DNA from: Trissonchulus latispiculum
Taxonomy: Eukaryota > Nematoda > Enoplea > Enoplida > Ironidae
Reading direction: 5' to 3'
NCBI GenBank assembly: GCA_030248195.1
Contig: JASAND010028283.1
Span: 1-64,000, forward strand
Length of the DNA stretch: 64,000 nt
A program made the translations under genes and the position numbers. The notes below the pieces were generated by a model. It made no database searches, had not been told where the DNA came from, and was given only the letters and a program-made list of their open reading frames with translations. This document shows positions 38,112 through 50,556 of the stretch, piece after piece (position 1 is the stretch's first letter; every line of letters begins with the position of its first letter).

Positions 38112-38944
38112 TAGAGTTGTCCTCGATTCGTTAAAAAGGGGGCTGGGCCGGCCCCCGGCCCCCCAAATTTTGGGGGCTGGGCCACTATTTTGGGGGCCAG
38201 CCCCGGGGGCCCGGCACCCACCCGGCCCCCGGGGCCGTCCGGATGGACGGCCCCCCAGTCGGCCCCCGGCTCAGTGAATGTGTGCTTTCTTAGGAAGAAC
38301 AACTACAGACATTGTTTTTATTTCCTATCCTAAGAAAACCGTCTAATTACTAACAAAAATGAAGCAGTACAAACAAGCAACTCGGATAATGTTCTTGCCA
38401 TTACAGACAGGTTAAACAAAAATTCAATGCGATCGCAAAACTGAACCATGTCGTTAACCTGCAGTTGGCAAAGGCTGACTAAGACGAAGCAACAACCATG
38501 TTTGTTTCCTATGTGATTGTCCTTTACTCGACTCAGCTCAGCTAGAGATGACGGTATGACAGCAAGCTTAGGCTGTAGACTTCAGCCAGGCGTTCAAAAC
38601 CATACTTATAGAAAACGTTTGCAGAAACATTGAGAAAACTTTGTGTATACATCGTTGTTATGCGTTGGAGTAAAGCGCAAAAAGGCATGCAGACACATCA
38701 GGTATGTGCACTGGTGGAAATAGCAAATCGTTTATGCAGAAATGTCAAGCTTAGAATGGTTTGGGGGCCGGGGGCCGTCGTTGCGGACGGCCCCCGGGGC
38801 CGTTGTGGGGGCCGGCCCCCAAAATTGGGGGCTGGGCCACGGGCTGGCCCCCAATTTTAAGAAGGGGGCTGGGCCGGTTGGGGGACGGCCCCCGGGGCCA
38901 GCCCCCCGGGGGCCGGCCCGAAGTCCAGCCCCCGAACAACTCTA
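38112..38944. mobile_element. GC-rich hAT-type foldback element (833 bp)
   Basis: Perfect 8-bp duplication GATACAGG at 38104-38111 and 38945-38952. Ends TAGAGTTGT. Arms of about 180 bp at each end are GC-extreme (GGGGGCTGGGCC, GGCCCCCGG) and inverted to each other, while the centre is ordinary AT-rich DNA. No transposase frame. Confidence 0.88.
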
Positions 38945-39216
38945 GATACAGGGACTAACCCACAATGTTCATTTTTCCCGAAAGACGGAGCAGTCAGTGT
39001 ACTTCAAGGCTAATAAGTAACAGATTTGTGCTAAATTGGTTATGTGTCGTACACAGAGGTGGGGCCGGTTCCACTAGAACCGGTTGGAACAGGAAACTAA
39101 AAGATTTTTATAACCGGAACCGGAAGAATTTAGAACCGGCCGGTTCCAAGCTTAAAATTGAGCTTGAACTAATTTTTTGCAAGTTCAAAATTTTCAAAAG
39201 CTGGATTCCGTAGTTT

Positions 39217-39551
39217 GTAGTGTTTGAGCCCGGCCGGCCCGAGCCGGCCGCGGCCGACGGCCGACGACTTTTGCTCGCCGGCCGCCGGCTGGAATACAAA
39301 TTCGTAACCAGAAATTTACAATATAGAGCTAAGCTTAAATAAAATGTACTCCAAATCTAGCTATGCTAATTTTCTATGCTATGATATGCTAATTTCTAAT
39401 ATAAAATCCGAAAGCATCTTAGCAAATCACTATCTTAGCAGTCATAATAGCTTCACTCCAGGCCGGTAGCCAGCCGGCCGGCCTATTTGCTCACCGGCCG
39501 GAGATTGTCCGGCCGGCGGCCGGCCGGTGAAACCTCGGCCGGCCTAACACT
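39217..39551. mobile_element. GC-rich TIR element (about 335 bp)
   Basis: The left end TAGTGTTTGAGCCCGGCCGG and the right end (inward) TAGTGTTAGGCCGGCCG are inverted copies with dense CCGGCCGG arms around an AT-rich centre. Flanks share TAGTTTG but not in exact 8-bp register. It lies beside another GGCCGGTTCC-rich fragment starting near 39056 that resembles one end of a related element. Confidence 0.55.
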
Positions 39552-41199
39552 AGTTTAGTTTGTAGTTGCAATTCACGGAGTTGCTATTCATATTTATTTT
39601 TAGTATATTTTTATTTAGTATAAGCAAAAACTATTTTCATGGTCAAAAATGGCCGTTGAAGAAATCAGTTTTTTCAAAATTACCAAATTTTAAGGACAAA
39701 TTTAGCCCATTTATACTCAATCGATCCGCAACCTAATTGACATTTTTTCAATTCCTATTAACTGGAATTCGTTGCTTAAAGTTAGAGATTTGGCCGAAAA
39801 ACCGTTTTGGCAAAACTGCTATTATTTTGTTTTGAACATCGATTTCTCAAAATCTATACTCGACGGATTCCGCAGATTTTTGGCAGAGTGGAATGAAGAG
39901 TTTGGTACAGTACAGCTCTTTAAAAACTGAAGTACACATTTTCCGTGAACTTCCGTCATTACTGATTTTCGTCAAATTAGGCGAACTTCGCGAAGATTTT
40001 TCACGAAAACTTTTTATCGTGGTGCTCAGAACTAATAAGGTTCTCAAACAGACCTTTTATGTGCTGCTCTACGCGGTCTGCAGAATGGCAGACAAGAGGC
40101 GGAGAGACGAAGGTAGGGTTCCACTAACTTGTCTTGTTTTGAGGACCCATGGGGACTACGATGAGTGTGAAAATGAGCAAAATCGGCGATGGTCGAAAAA
40201 TCGGCGAAGAGTGGTCGAAAAATCGGCGAAGAGTGATCCCCCCTAAAAGTTTGTCCCGACTTTGTCCGATTGGCCTATTTTTGGCACAGATATAGAGCAT
40301 GGATGTTGTCAAAAATATCGGGTACTGAGATCTTATCCTCCCTCCAGCCGTGTGCAGCCGTCGCTTTTATGTGTCCGATCCCCATTTTTGATAACTACCA
40401 ACATAATTGATTAAAAATTTCTGGCAGCTGCTAGACCCTAGGTTTAAGGTTGCTATTGGCATTACGATTTGGCACATATGCCCCTAGTTGCAGAAAAAAT
40501 ACTGACGGCTGTGTCTTATCAGTATATAACGCAATTGATCTGCAAAGCTTAAGTTTCATCAACATTCTGTAAGTTTCCTTAGAGAATCCTAAAATACGTC
40601 CAATGTTTTCAGCAATCCTAATCGGCAGCACCGACGAAACAAATATGTAATTTCTACTGGAAGGTCCTGGATGTATTCCTGGACGAAGGACCGGAGATGC
40701 AGGGGGAGTGGTTTCTACTAGAACTTTTCTGACAATGTATGTTGAAATAAAGTTCCAAATTCAATAACAAATCAATGGCGGTCTTTTTAGTATTTTCTAG
40801 TTTCTACAGGAAGCTCTTGTAAGTTTACTATTGGAGTTGAGCCTCCGGCAGAAAACACAAACTTACTCTTATTGAAATTTCAAACCGCTGCGCTAGGTAT
40901 TGATGACCGAGTGCAAAAATTCCTGTTATTTCTGCACATTTTAAGGGTGCATAAACATATTAGTTCATAAATGATAAAACTATAGGTATATAGAAACGCA
41001 GTTAGCTTTTATTTAATCATGGATTTTATCATCATTTAATTCCGCTTAACGGAATACGTGAATATATACACTCCATCTTCACAGCACAAAATGACACAGA
41101 GAAGTTATCCCTGACTAGCAGAGACTTTAATTAGCATAGAAAATATAGATAGATTAGTGAGATCGTATAAAAAGTTAAAGAAAATCACTTAAAAATAAC
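39552..41199. other. Repeat debris, relatives of elements elsewhere in the window
   Basis: 39600-39880 resembles 63050-63310 (GAACATCGATTTCTCAAAA, GAGATTTGGCCGAAAAACC). 40270-40470 is an inverted relative of 45510-45720. No gene is supported. Confidence 0.5.
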
Positions 41200-41207
41200 G
41201 TCTAGTG

Positions 41208-43459
41208 CAGAGTTGGAAGTGGGTAGCGGGTACCCACGGGTACCCGCGGGTAATAGAAATTTTGGTACCCGCAGGCTACCCGCGCGGGTAGTTGCGGGTA
41301 TCTCTTGTTGATATATTCACTAAAATTTTAACAGTTTTCCGTAAAGTATTAGGAAAAAACAGACTTCATGTTGTGATTTCAAAAAATTCGCTAATTTTGG
41401 CTGGGTGCCCTTGTCCACGACTACTAATCTCAGCGCATATGTGCCTTTGATTAAACTTGTTCTATTTGGTTATATCCAGAAACGTAATCATAGGCTATAC
41501 TGTGTTGCTATGTTGTGACTTGTGATCCTAGAACCTACAGCATGTATATACTGCATATTGATCGAGATCTCTACTTGCATTTCTTGCTTGCACTTCTCTA
41601 CTTATCACTTCTCTACTTCTCACTTCTCTACTTGCATTTCTTGCAGTAAGCAAACAAACTTAATTTCTCAGCACACAGGTTACTATATGTGCCGCTTTTG
41701 TTATACTTTTTTGTTATGCTGTACGCAAAGCTTACCTAAATGCCCTAAATTTTATTGTAAGCATATGTTCCTTTAGTGGTGTTCAGTGGATGGTTCAGGT
41801 TACTCTGCAACCTTTTAAAAATTGTTCGAAACTGGGAATGCTTGCTCAAAAAATTTTCAAACTAATATTATTCTAAAAAAGTCCTGATGACTATATGGCT
41901 ATCCGTGGGTTGTAACAGAAATAAAACTTTTAGTCGGACAACCTATAATTTTTTCGCTTTGTTTTTGTTATTCCGAATGTAGTAGCCCCTGGTCAGTTAC
42001 TGAAGTGAATCCGAAAATATCAGTTAAACTGAAAGCTTTCTGTGAAGAGCGAAAGCTCAACATTTGAACTCCCCTTTTCTGGAGGTTTTACATGTATGTT
42101 ACGTTCCAGGTGGACACGAAAGAAATATATACCACCCCCCTCTCGGCGAATTTCTCCACAATGAGTACATACTAAAAATTACTCTCACTAGTGGTAAGAA
42201 ATTCGGTTACAAGGAGTAAGAAAATGGCCAAAAATAAGTTTTGAGACTCTAATTTCGAAAAAGTTTCTGGCTTCGCTAGATTTTTTTCTGGAACATCGCT
42301 GTGTTTTGCTAAAAATCGCTCAAAGAAGGTTGTTTTTACTAAATATCGCTGTTTATTTAAAATTTGCAAAAATTAGAGAAAATAGCAAATTTAGCTTAAA
42401 AACTGCGTTCTGACAAAAATTGCTTCCATAAGTACACACATTACCTATCAGTTAAGCTTTACTTTGACCTCTAGTTCTGGTATGTTTACGTTATATAAAT
42501 CTTACCGCCGCTTCCGATAACTGTATGTGCTTTTGCGGAACTTTGGATATTTTTTGTAAGTGGCTCAGCATTATTGTGGCTCTCCTTGTGAACCGAAAAA
42601 TGCTGCTCTCTGCAGACCGTTTCTACATACGGATCTTTGGATATCTTATCCTATCATATCCTATAACTCCTTTGTTGCTATGTAGTCATCTGTTGTCATC
42701 TGCAGTTGTGGAATTATAACGTCGCCAAAAGTTTCCAGGGTCTCTGCCCTGTTGTAGTCCTCACTGCTTTAGCTTTGTAACATGGGTCATTTTTTAGCTT
42801 GCATGAGCGCAAAATTAATTTCTTGCAGAGATGCACCGGGGCCTGAAAATTGGGGCTCTAGATAAAAGAATTTTCTTAAAAATTAAGATTTTGCTATAAT
42901 TTCAAGTATATATATATCGACAAAACTACTAGTGCTGTTTTCATTCAAATCGATGAGTAACATAATAACGAGCGATCTCTACCAATTAAAACTTAATTTT
43001 GACTTTTAATATTCCAAATTTTTAGCCAAAATTGCCAAAAATCTACAAAATTTTGGGACCGGATGACATCTGGGCTGAACCACCGAGACTGACATTGGGA
43101 GCTAAGCCCAGGTGCATCCCCATTTAAACGTATCAGTTAGTTTGAATTTTTAAACTTTTCTACAAAGTTTTGGTACTTCTTAGGCAAACGTCGGCAAGTT
43201 GGATTAATTTCCATATTTCATCAACACATCTTAATACACTATTAGGTAAAGTAGTTTGGAAGCTTTAAATCAAAGTTTAGTTTTAATTATTGACATTTTT
43301 TAATAAATTTGACAACATAGTAATCGTGTACCACTCGAAAAATTTTGCGGGTATCTTGCGGGTATCAGTTGACTGCGGGCCGCGGGCCGCGGGGCGGGTA
43401 CCAGCGTGCGGGTAGCGGGGCGGGGCGGGCCGCTAAAATGGTACCCGCTTCCAACTCTG
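41208..43459. mobile_element. hAT-type non-autonomous element (2252 bp)
   Basis: Perfect 8-bp duplication GTCTAGTG (41200-41207, 43460-43467) and perfect 12-bp ends CAGAGTTGGAAG / CTTCCAACTCTG. Subterminal arms are dense in GCGGGTACCC and GGGTAGCGGG repeats. The interior has no transposase frame that I recognise. Confidence 0.9.
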
Positions 43460-43604
43460 GTCTAGTGTAACAGATTTTTGTGAAAACGAGAACAACTTAG
43501 CTACTGATTTTTGGACAGATCAGCAACATTCCTGTCTCAAACTGCTCAGTCACTCCTGTTATTCATAATTAGAATTTATGCAAATTAGTTTCTGACTAAA
43601 GTTC

Positions 43605-44404
43605 ATGCAGTTTCAAACAGTTGCTGAATATTCTCTGTGCCGTTGCGTTGGATCATTTCAGCGATTGGAGAACACCAAAGGTAAGAGTTTTAAGATTACT
43701 TATCCTACATTCTTCCTGTACATCTTGATTAAATAATTACTTCTATCATTGATTTGTTTTGCTGTAACGTCGATGTAACTGACCTTGCTTTTTACTGAAG
43801 GTGACAGACAATTTTATGACAGTTTTGTACTTCCTCTTTTCTGCCACGGTTTGAAAGCTATGTAGCAAATTTAATTAATACTTTCTTCGTATTTGACAAT
43901 TGATTTACATTCTTATATGTTCCATCAAGAGTTTATGATAGCAACAATAGGACACTCAGATCTTCCTAATGTATTAAGCTAGCAAATGGTAGAAACATCT
44001 GCAAATTAAATAGTCGAAGAGCAATAAGTTTTATATCACTGCCTTGCCAAATACTGTTTTATTGCCAGATCTGTAAGAGACAGACTGAACCGAACTATAT
44101 AATTTTTAAAAAGAAATGTCTGCGTAGCATGTTTAAGCGCTGAGCAGCACTCCCGAGAATTTAGCCTTAATGTTTCGAGCACACAGCAAGCTTTAACATT
44201 GTAAAGCGTTATAAAATTATAAATGCCTTACTCTTGCTATTATAAACTCATTATTATATTGTTAGCTCCATCTAACTATATAATTTTGCTTTTTAGATAG
44301 TATCTCTATCTGTGGTACCCTGTGCCCCCGCTGTTCTTCATCAAAACGGAGTGGCCTGCGAACAACAGTGTCCTCCAGTGGGTGTCCCCCTCCTCCGGTT
44401 TCCG
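43605..44404 (+). CDS. Tentative two-exon start of a small Cys/Pro-rich protein
   Basis: ATG at 43605 opens a frame to a donor at 43680 (AAAG|GTAAGA). A second exon lies between TTTTTAG and TTCCG|GTATGT at 44297-44404 (108 nt). Joined in phase 1 the second exon reads SISICGTLCPRCSSS and on to GCPPPPVS. If 43662-43680 is instead a 19-nt microexon after TTTCAG, the second exon reads in another open frame (CAPAVLHQNG, CEQQCPPVG), which continues through 46146-46181 and 46737-46781. An octamer ATGCAAAT lies just upstream near 43577. No family recognised; both readings are inference. Confidence 0.28.
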
Positions 44405-44819
44405 GTATGTTATTTTAATTGAAAGGTGTCACAGTTTTTATTGTATTATTCCAGTTCCATAAACATTTGTCGAGGGATTTTTTGTTGCATTCGAAAAGCT
44501 TTTTCCAACGCCTTTGTTTGACATATGCGACCTCAACTTTGAGGTGAAATCACTTGTTATCTTTAAGCTTACGAATTCTATTTTAAAATCTTGTTAAAAT
44601 GTAGCGTTTGGACAATAAAATATGTAAAAATCAAAGAGATCAGTGAAAGTCGAAAAATGACTCAAAATGGACTAGTTCGTTAGGTGTATTTCAAATTATG
44701 GCTCCCTCCCCACCGATACGTTTCGCTTTTCGTGCTCGTTGTTGCTGGGCTGGACGCTAGCTGCCTTTAGTGCTAACTAGCTTTTTAGTTCTAGTGAGCT
44801 TGGTGCTGTTAAGTGCTAA

Positions 44820-45720
44820 AGGTTTATGGCTCAATTTTTAGTCGTTTCCAATTACAAATACTTGAATAAGAATGCATTGAAAGATGTAACCAAATTTCTA
44901 AAAACATTGAAGGCAGTTAGATCAATTTTATACATTAATATCAGACATGTGCTGGAGGCGGAGCAGAAATTTGGCATGGGTGTAGCTTCTACTACACTGA
45001 CTTCAAATATATATCTCAAAAATTTTAATTTAAAAAATTTGTTTTATCGATTTTGGGGGTACCATTGCCCAAAAACAAATTATAGCTTTCACCAGAATTA
45101 ATGTTTTGTCGCTATCCAAAAGGTTTTTAAATTTGTGGCGAAACTTCAGCTTTGAAGATCAGTTCCCGTCGATGCAGATAAGATACAGCCGTCTAATATA
45201 CGCCGTTTCGCGATTTTGGCAATGTTTGAAGATTCAACTTGACATGAAAATTTTTTCAGTCCGTAGAATTTCCTACTATTTGGCACAAAGGAGTAAATGT
45301 ATAGGGCCTCTGTATATGCCAAATCACAGCCTTACAGCATTCACCAGAATTAAAGCTTTGTTTTCGTTAGCCAAAAATCTTATACATTTTTGACGAAACT
45401 TCAACGGTGAAGATCAATTCTCTAAGGTACAGATAAGATTTTATTAGATATTTAATAAGATAGATAAGTATTTTTCTGCAAATAGGGGCACATTTGCTAA
45501 ATTGTATTAATGCATTAATGCCAATAGCAACCTTGAACCTAGGGTGGTCTAGCAGCTAGCAGAAATTTTTAATGGATTTTGTTGGTAGTTATGAAAAATG
45601 AGGGATCGGGCACATAAAAGCGTTGGCTGAACACGGCTGAAGGGAAGCTAAGATCTCAGTACCCGATACTTTTTGACCACACCCATGTTCTATATTTGTG
45701 CCAAAAATGAGTCATTAGGA
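44820..45720. repeat. Diverged tandem duplication and inverted dispersed repeat
   Basis: Two roughly 100-bp blocks starting TTCACCAGAATTAA (about 45090 and 45343) are diverged direct copies. 45510-45720 is an inverted relative of 40270-40470. The open frames here have no recognisable domain. Confidence 0.45.
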
Positions 45721-46145
45721 CGAAGTAGAGCAAGTAGATTTTAATAGCCCCCTTCATTATCTGTCGTTATTTATTGTAAGTTATCTGGCTTTAATTACAC
45801 ATTGTATTAAACAGTTCGATTTCATGGCTGAAAATTTATTTAATTCGTTTTCAATTATGGTAATTATGCAACATAATATTTTGTTGAGGAACGTTTAAAA
45901 TATAGAAATTTCTCATGAAATTTCTATGTTAGAAGTTTTCATAACTAAAATTTATGACATATTTTTAGGAGTAAAGAAATGCGGTGATTTAAAGTGGACG
46001 GTAGAGTAAAGGTAGATTGAGTTGCAACGGTGTAAGTTTTACACGGTAGGTAGGTATCATTGTGGACTGGTGCAGCAAATTTAAAGTTTATCGTCTGGCA
46101 TTGACAATGCAACAGCCGTTATAACGTGTTCTTGGTTTGTTACAG

Positions 46146-46781
46146 AATCCTTCCCGTAGAAGCAATGAAGCCTCAGGACAGGTGACAGTTACCTAGAGGA
46201 GGTGACTGTCACCTGAAGGGTAACTGTGTCGGTAACGTGTAGTAAGGCAAAATGTAGCGTGTAACGAGTAGGCGGAATCAGTGGTTAAGCAGTAAACTGA
46301 AGAACCAAAATCCTAAAACTAAATTCTAAATATTGTGAATGCAAGGTGTGCAAATTCGCATCTTGGTGGATTAGTTTAGTTAGGGACTTCCTGAGTTTGC
46401 TGGTAGTGTGATGGGTTACGTGGCGGGAGGTGGCCCCTGCCAATGTCTTCTAGCCAGGGATAGGTTAGGTGAGCTGGTAGGTTACTTAAGGTTTTCAGGT
46501 TAGGGCTTCCATCGTTGCCAGCCACAATTTCGACGATGACGACAACAACAAACAACAACAACAACAACAACTCCGCTGCTGCTGATCATGCGGATTTCGC
46601 ACTTTGCATTCCCTTTCCACACTTTCAAACACTAAAATAAAATCACTGATGCCGTTCTGTAAAATTTTGAAGTAGAATGCTGAGTTAGAATATTTTCGTT
46701 AACCCGTGCTTGTCTGTATATGTTTTAGATTTTCAGCAGCTGCAAGAAGAGAAGAAATACGATAGCGGGAAAAGATCACTG
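46146..46781 (+). repeat. Exon-intron-exon cassette, copy 1
   Basis: Between plausible splice sites: a 36-nt block ending GAAGCCTCAGGACAG|GT (46146-46181), an intron, and a block after TTTTCAG (46737-46781). The donor sits in a hairpin (46181-46213) formed by AGGTGACAGTTACCT and AGGTGACTGTCACCT. The intron contains a conserved core at about 46380-46515, nearly identical to copy 2, and flanking inverted repeats (GAATGCAAGGTGTGC; GCACTTTGCATTC). Frame 0 gives NEASGQ then QLQEEKKYDSGKRS. Confidence 0.55.
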
Positions 46782-47885
46782 GTAAAACGAGGTAAACGAG
46801 GTAAATTCGAGGTTGAAATTGTTTTTATAATTTAATATTGTTGTGGGGTTTTCTAGCTAATGGAATGTTTAGCCATCGAATCTAAAAATTATATTTTCTG
46901 TTTGATGGTCCAAGTCGAATATATATGTAGCAGTAAAGTAGTATTTACTGATGTACTATGTACATCCCTAGAAAATTTCAGTGATTACTACTTCACTCGT
47001 CAAGTTGCTCATTGGAGGTCAAATGCCTAAAATGCACAACTTTAAATTTCAGTAATGTAGCACATCGCTGAGTGCATTAAGTACTAACTTAAACTCAGGA
47101 GGGAAGCGGATTAAAAATAATAATTTTCAAATTTAAGTTTTGCCTAAGCAATGCATATTTGACTTACGCTATAAGTTGCCTGTTGTTTCAGGATTATGAA
47201 TACATTCCACATTTCAATAACGTTAACGTTATTATTTCTAATTTTGCAGAGTAAAACTGCAATAAACCGAAAATCACCGAAAGCGAAAGTTGTTAAATTT
47301 TATTAAGTTGAAGATATTAAATATTTGAAACACTACTCAAACATCAGACGCATTGCATTGCTAAGCTTAGGTTCAAAATTGTCATTTTTATAAAGTATTA
47401 AGGAAGTAATGATGTCCTTCCAGTGTTTAACCCATTTTTGCCCACTGTTCCCGTTATGGGAACAAGAATTTTTTTACTCAGACCTGTTTGTATGGTTTGT
47501 GGTTTTAACTTTTACATTAATTTTATTGTTCACCAGTATGAGCAGTTTATTTTGAATTGGTTCAATTCTCGTTACCATCGAATTGGTTCAATTCTCATTA
47601 CCATCCAGCTTGCTGCTGCCATAAACTCTTGAATTTTATCTACACCATTAGAATTTTCCTTAATATTGAGTGAGCACAATTTTTATGTCGCTCGCTAGGT
47701 ATGGACGTCGGTCGGATTTCTCAAATTACATAAATGACAATAGATTTAGTTGTTCAGTTTTTGAATTTTTTATTGTCGAAAGAAGCAAACACCTGTACAG
47801 AATTACTGAAAACGTTTTAGTTAACGTACTACATTCCTGAAATCTGTCAGTAAGGCCTTTGATCTCCAATGTACAACTCGACTAG
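46782..47885. other. AT-rich stretch after cassette 1
   Basis: No exon or element ends could be supported. A near-duplicate GAATTGGTTCAATTCTC occurs at about 47555 and 47580. Confidence 0.35.
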
Positions 47886-49330
47886 TTATAGGGGGCACGA
47901 TAGCGCTTCCCCTATAATATGGGTGTAAAAGGCTCAGCGCGGCCCTTAGAGGCCCGTTCGAGCACTGTGGCAGCTAAATACTCAACGAAACTAGACAAAT
48001 TTGGTATCGTTTGGAATCAGTACGACGAGTAGTACAAGTACCAAAAAGTTTGGTCAAAATTTTCAACTTTGAAAATTTTCGATTCCGGACAAATTAGGCC
48101 CGTTTGTTTTTCCGTGTAAGTCACGCTTGGAGAAGAACTTTTCTTCGAAGTCAAAAAATGAACGATCTGTGCCTCGGCGCAATTTCGTTTTTCTGAGAGT
48201 AGTGTATGTGTTAATGTAGCTTTTGGACAACGTTTCGCTGCCCGGTCCGGCCGGCCACCTGTACGGCCGGCCAAATCTTGTCTGACCACAAGGATCTTCA
48301 CAAAAGGCCAATTTTGTGTCACGGCTACAGGGCTCAGGGATCAAGCTAGAGAGACGCGGCTTGTTGCATAGAAACTTTGGGATAGGTAGCGTGTCATAAC
48401 CGAGGCGATTTTCGATATCTGTCCGGGATCGTTCAGGCGGCCGGCCCAAAGTTGGTCCCGCCAAATCGCCATTTTCGGAAAAATTTAGGCCCGTTTTTAT
48501 CTGTGTAAGTCACGCTTGGAAAAATGCAATTTTGTGCAGAGGTGTTTGAAAGATGTGGACGTTTTCAGCCGAAAAAGTTTATATTTTCTGAATGCCGATA
48601 TGGTCCCATGTGCCCCGCGCTATATTTTTTGCTGCCCGGCCCGGCATGCCACCTGTGCTGTCGGCCAAAAGTAACCTAACGGCGTTTTTAGCTAAAAAAC
48701 GGCCATTTTGTGTCACGGCTACAGGGCTCAAGGAACAAGCTACAGAAACGCGGCTTGTTGCAGAAGAAATTTTGGGATGGATAGCGTGTCATAACAGGGG
48801 GCGATCTTCGATATCTGTCCGGGATCGTTCAGGCGGCCGGCCCAAAGTTGGTCCGGCCAAATAGCCATTTTGGAAAAATTTCTAAGTCCTCACTCCACAG
48901 AAAATTGTCAGAAATTGTCAGAAATTGTCAGAAAGAAAAGCATAAGGGTTATCGGGTCGATGAACATGATGAGCATAGTAAATAGGCATAAATTTCGTAT
49001 ACCTATTACGATGTCGCTGCGTGGTTGCGCGGCAGTAGGGTGCTGCTGAAGTCCATCACGGCCTATAACTGGCTACAGATAGGTTGCAACCATCTGAAAT
49101 TTTGCATGTAACTGTAGAAGAGCATTAGAAATCGTGCCGTATAAGTTTCTTCATTGACACTTTAATTTGCATCTGGTTGCGCTGCAGTAGAGTGCTGCTC
49201 AACTACAGCACGTTCTATAATCTAGCTACCGATAGGTTGCAACCGTCTGAAATTTTGCGTGTAAGTGTAGACGAGTAGTAGAAATCGTGCCCTCTAAGTT
49301 TTCTTGGTGCAGAAGTACGTCACGGTTTAT
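47886..49330. repeat. Dispersed repeat, copy 2 (first copy at 29041-30460)
   Basis: It shares the opening palindrome region (CACGATAGCGCT), the AATATGGGTGTAAAAGGC block, a CCGGCCGGCC-rich middle that here is duplicated (48240-48460 and 48630-48870), and the GGTTGCGCGGCAGTA tandem units (49020-49300). Direct orientation relative to copy 1. Class unknown. Confidence 0.6.
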
Positions 49331-49967
49331 ATAGAACAAGCTTACTTGTACTAAGCAAACAAAAACTTTTAATTAATTGTCTGATTAATTGTGGTGACGG
49401 AAAAAAATGCGGATCGGTCAAGTTATACAACAGTTAGACAACGGCTAGAGGGCAGACCAGATCGCTGTATCGCTTTTAACCCTCTGACCATACAGTAACG
49501 CGGGGTCCGATTCTGGGGGTCTACTCGACCTCTGCTAGGGCTACCTCTGAATAATTCAAAAATTTTAAGGGAGTCTGCCTTGTAATTAGCAAATATTAGC
49601 AAACAAAAGTTTTGGTAAAATGTTCGTGCCTGTATAATTGGCTTAGTTTGAAGTTGTGTTGGCTAAGGGAGTTATGTTCTTGGTTAATTGGTAGGGTATT
49701 GGCTTAACAGGAAGCCAAGGTAAAGTAACTTGGTTAAAAGGGAGAGAAACTTGGTTTAGAGTGTAGCCAAGCTTTTGAAACTTGGTCTATTTTAGATTTT
49801 AAGTGAGTCAAGCATGCTAGACTTAATTCTAGGAAATAATATTTTAGCAAAAATCTTAAAAATTGGTCCGGTTAAAGCCAAGCCAACCAAGGAAACATGG
49901 CTTGGGTTAATACAAAATATCTTGGTCAATATAAAAGTCAAATGAAAATTATAATTTGTTTGGTAGG

Positions 49968-50530
49968 TGGCCAAGTAAACAAGAAAACTTGGCTTGGCTT
50001 AATTCAAAGGAACTTGGTCAAAAATAAGCCAAGTGAAAACGATATGTTGTTTGGTAAGTGTATGGGGATTGGGGAATGGATGAGGTGTAAGCCAAGCCAA
50101 CCAAGAAAACTTGGCTTGGCTTAATTGAAAGGAACTTGGCCAAAAATAAACAAAGTGAAAATGATAAATTGTTTGGTAGGTGTTTGGGGAATGGATGGGG
50201 TGTAAGCCAAGCCAACCAAGAGAACTTGGCTTGGCTTAATTCAAAGGAACTTGGTCAAAAATAAGCCAAGTGAAAACGATATGTTGTTTGGTAAGTGTAT
50301 GGGGATTGGGGAATGGATGAGGTGTAAGCCAAGCCAACCAAGAAAACTTGGCTTGGCTTAATTCAAAGGAACTTGGTCAAAAATAAGCCAAGTGAAAACG
50401 ATATGTTGTTTGGTAAGTGTATGGGGATTGGGGAATGGATGAGGTGTAAGCCAAGCCAACCAAGAAAACTTGGCTTGGCTTAATTCAAAGGAACTTGGTC
50501 AAAAATAAACCAAGTGAAAAGGATACATTG
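49968..50530 (+). repeat. Tandem array A, 115-122 bp units
   Basis: Unit starts at 50089, 50204, 50326 and 50448, with a diverged one near 49868. Each unit has AAGCCAAGCCAACCAAG followed by CTTGGCTTGGCTT, then ATGGGGATTGGGGAATGG spacer sequence. Neighbouring units are nearly identical. Confidence 0.92.
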
Positions 50531-50556
50531 TGGACGTCTCTCTATGCAATATTTCA

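Noticed and set aside
38081..38945. Bacterial contamination or CpG-island promoter suggested by GC-rich frames
   Set aside because: The GC blocks are inverted arms of one transposable element with a perfect 8-bp duplication.
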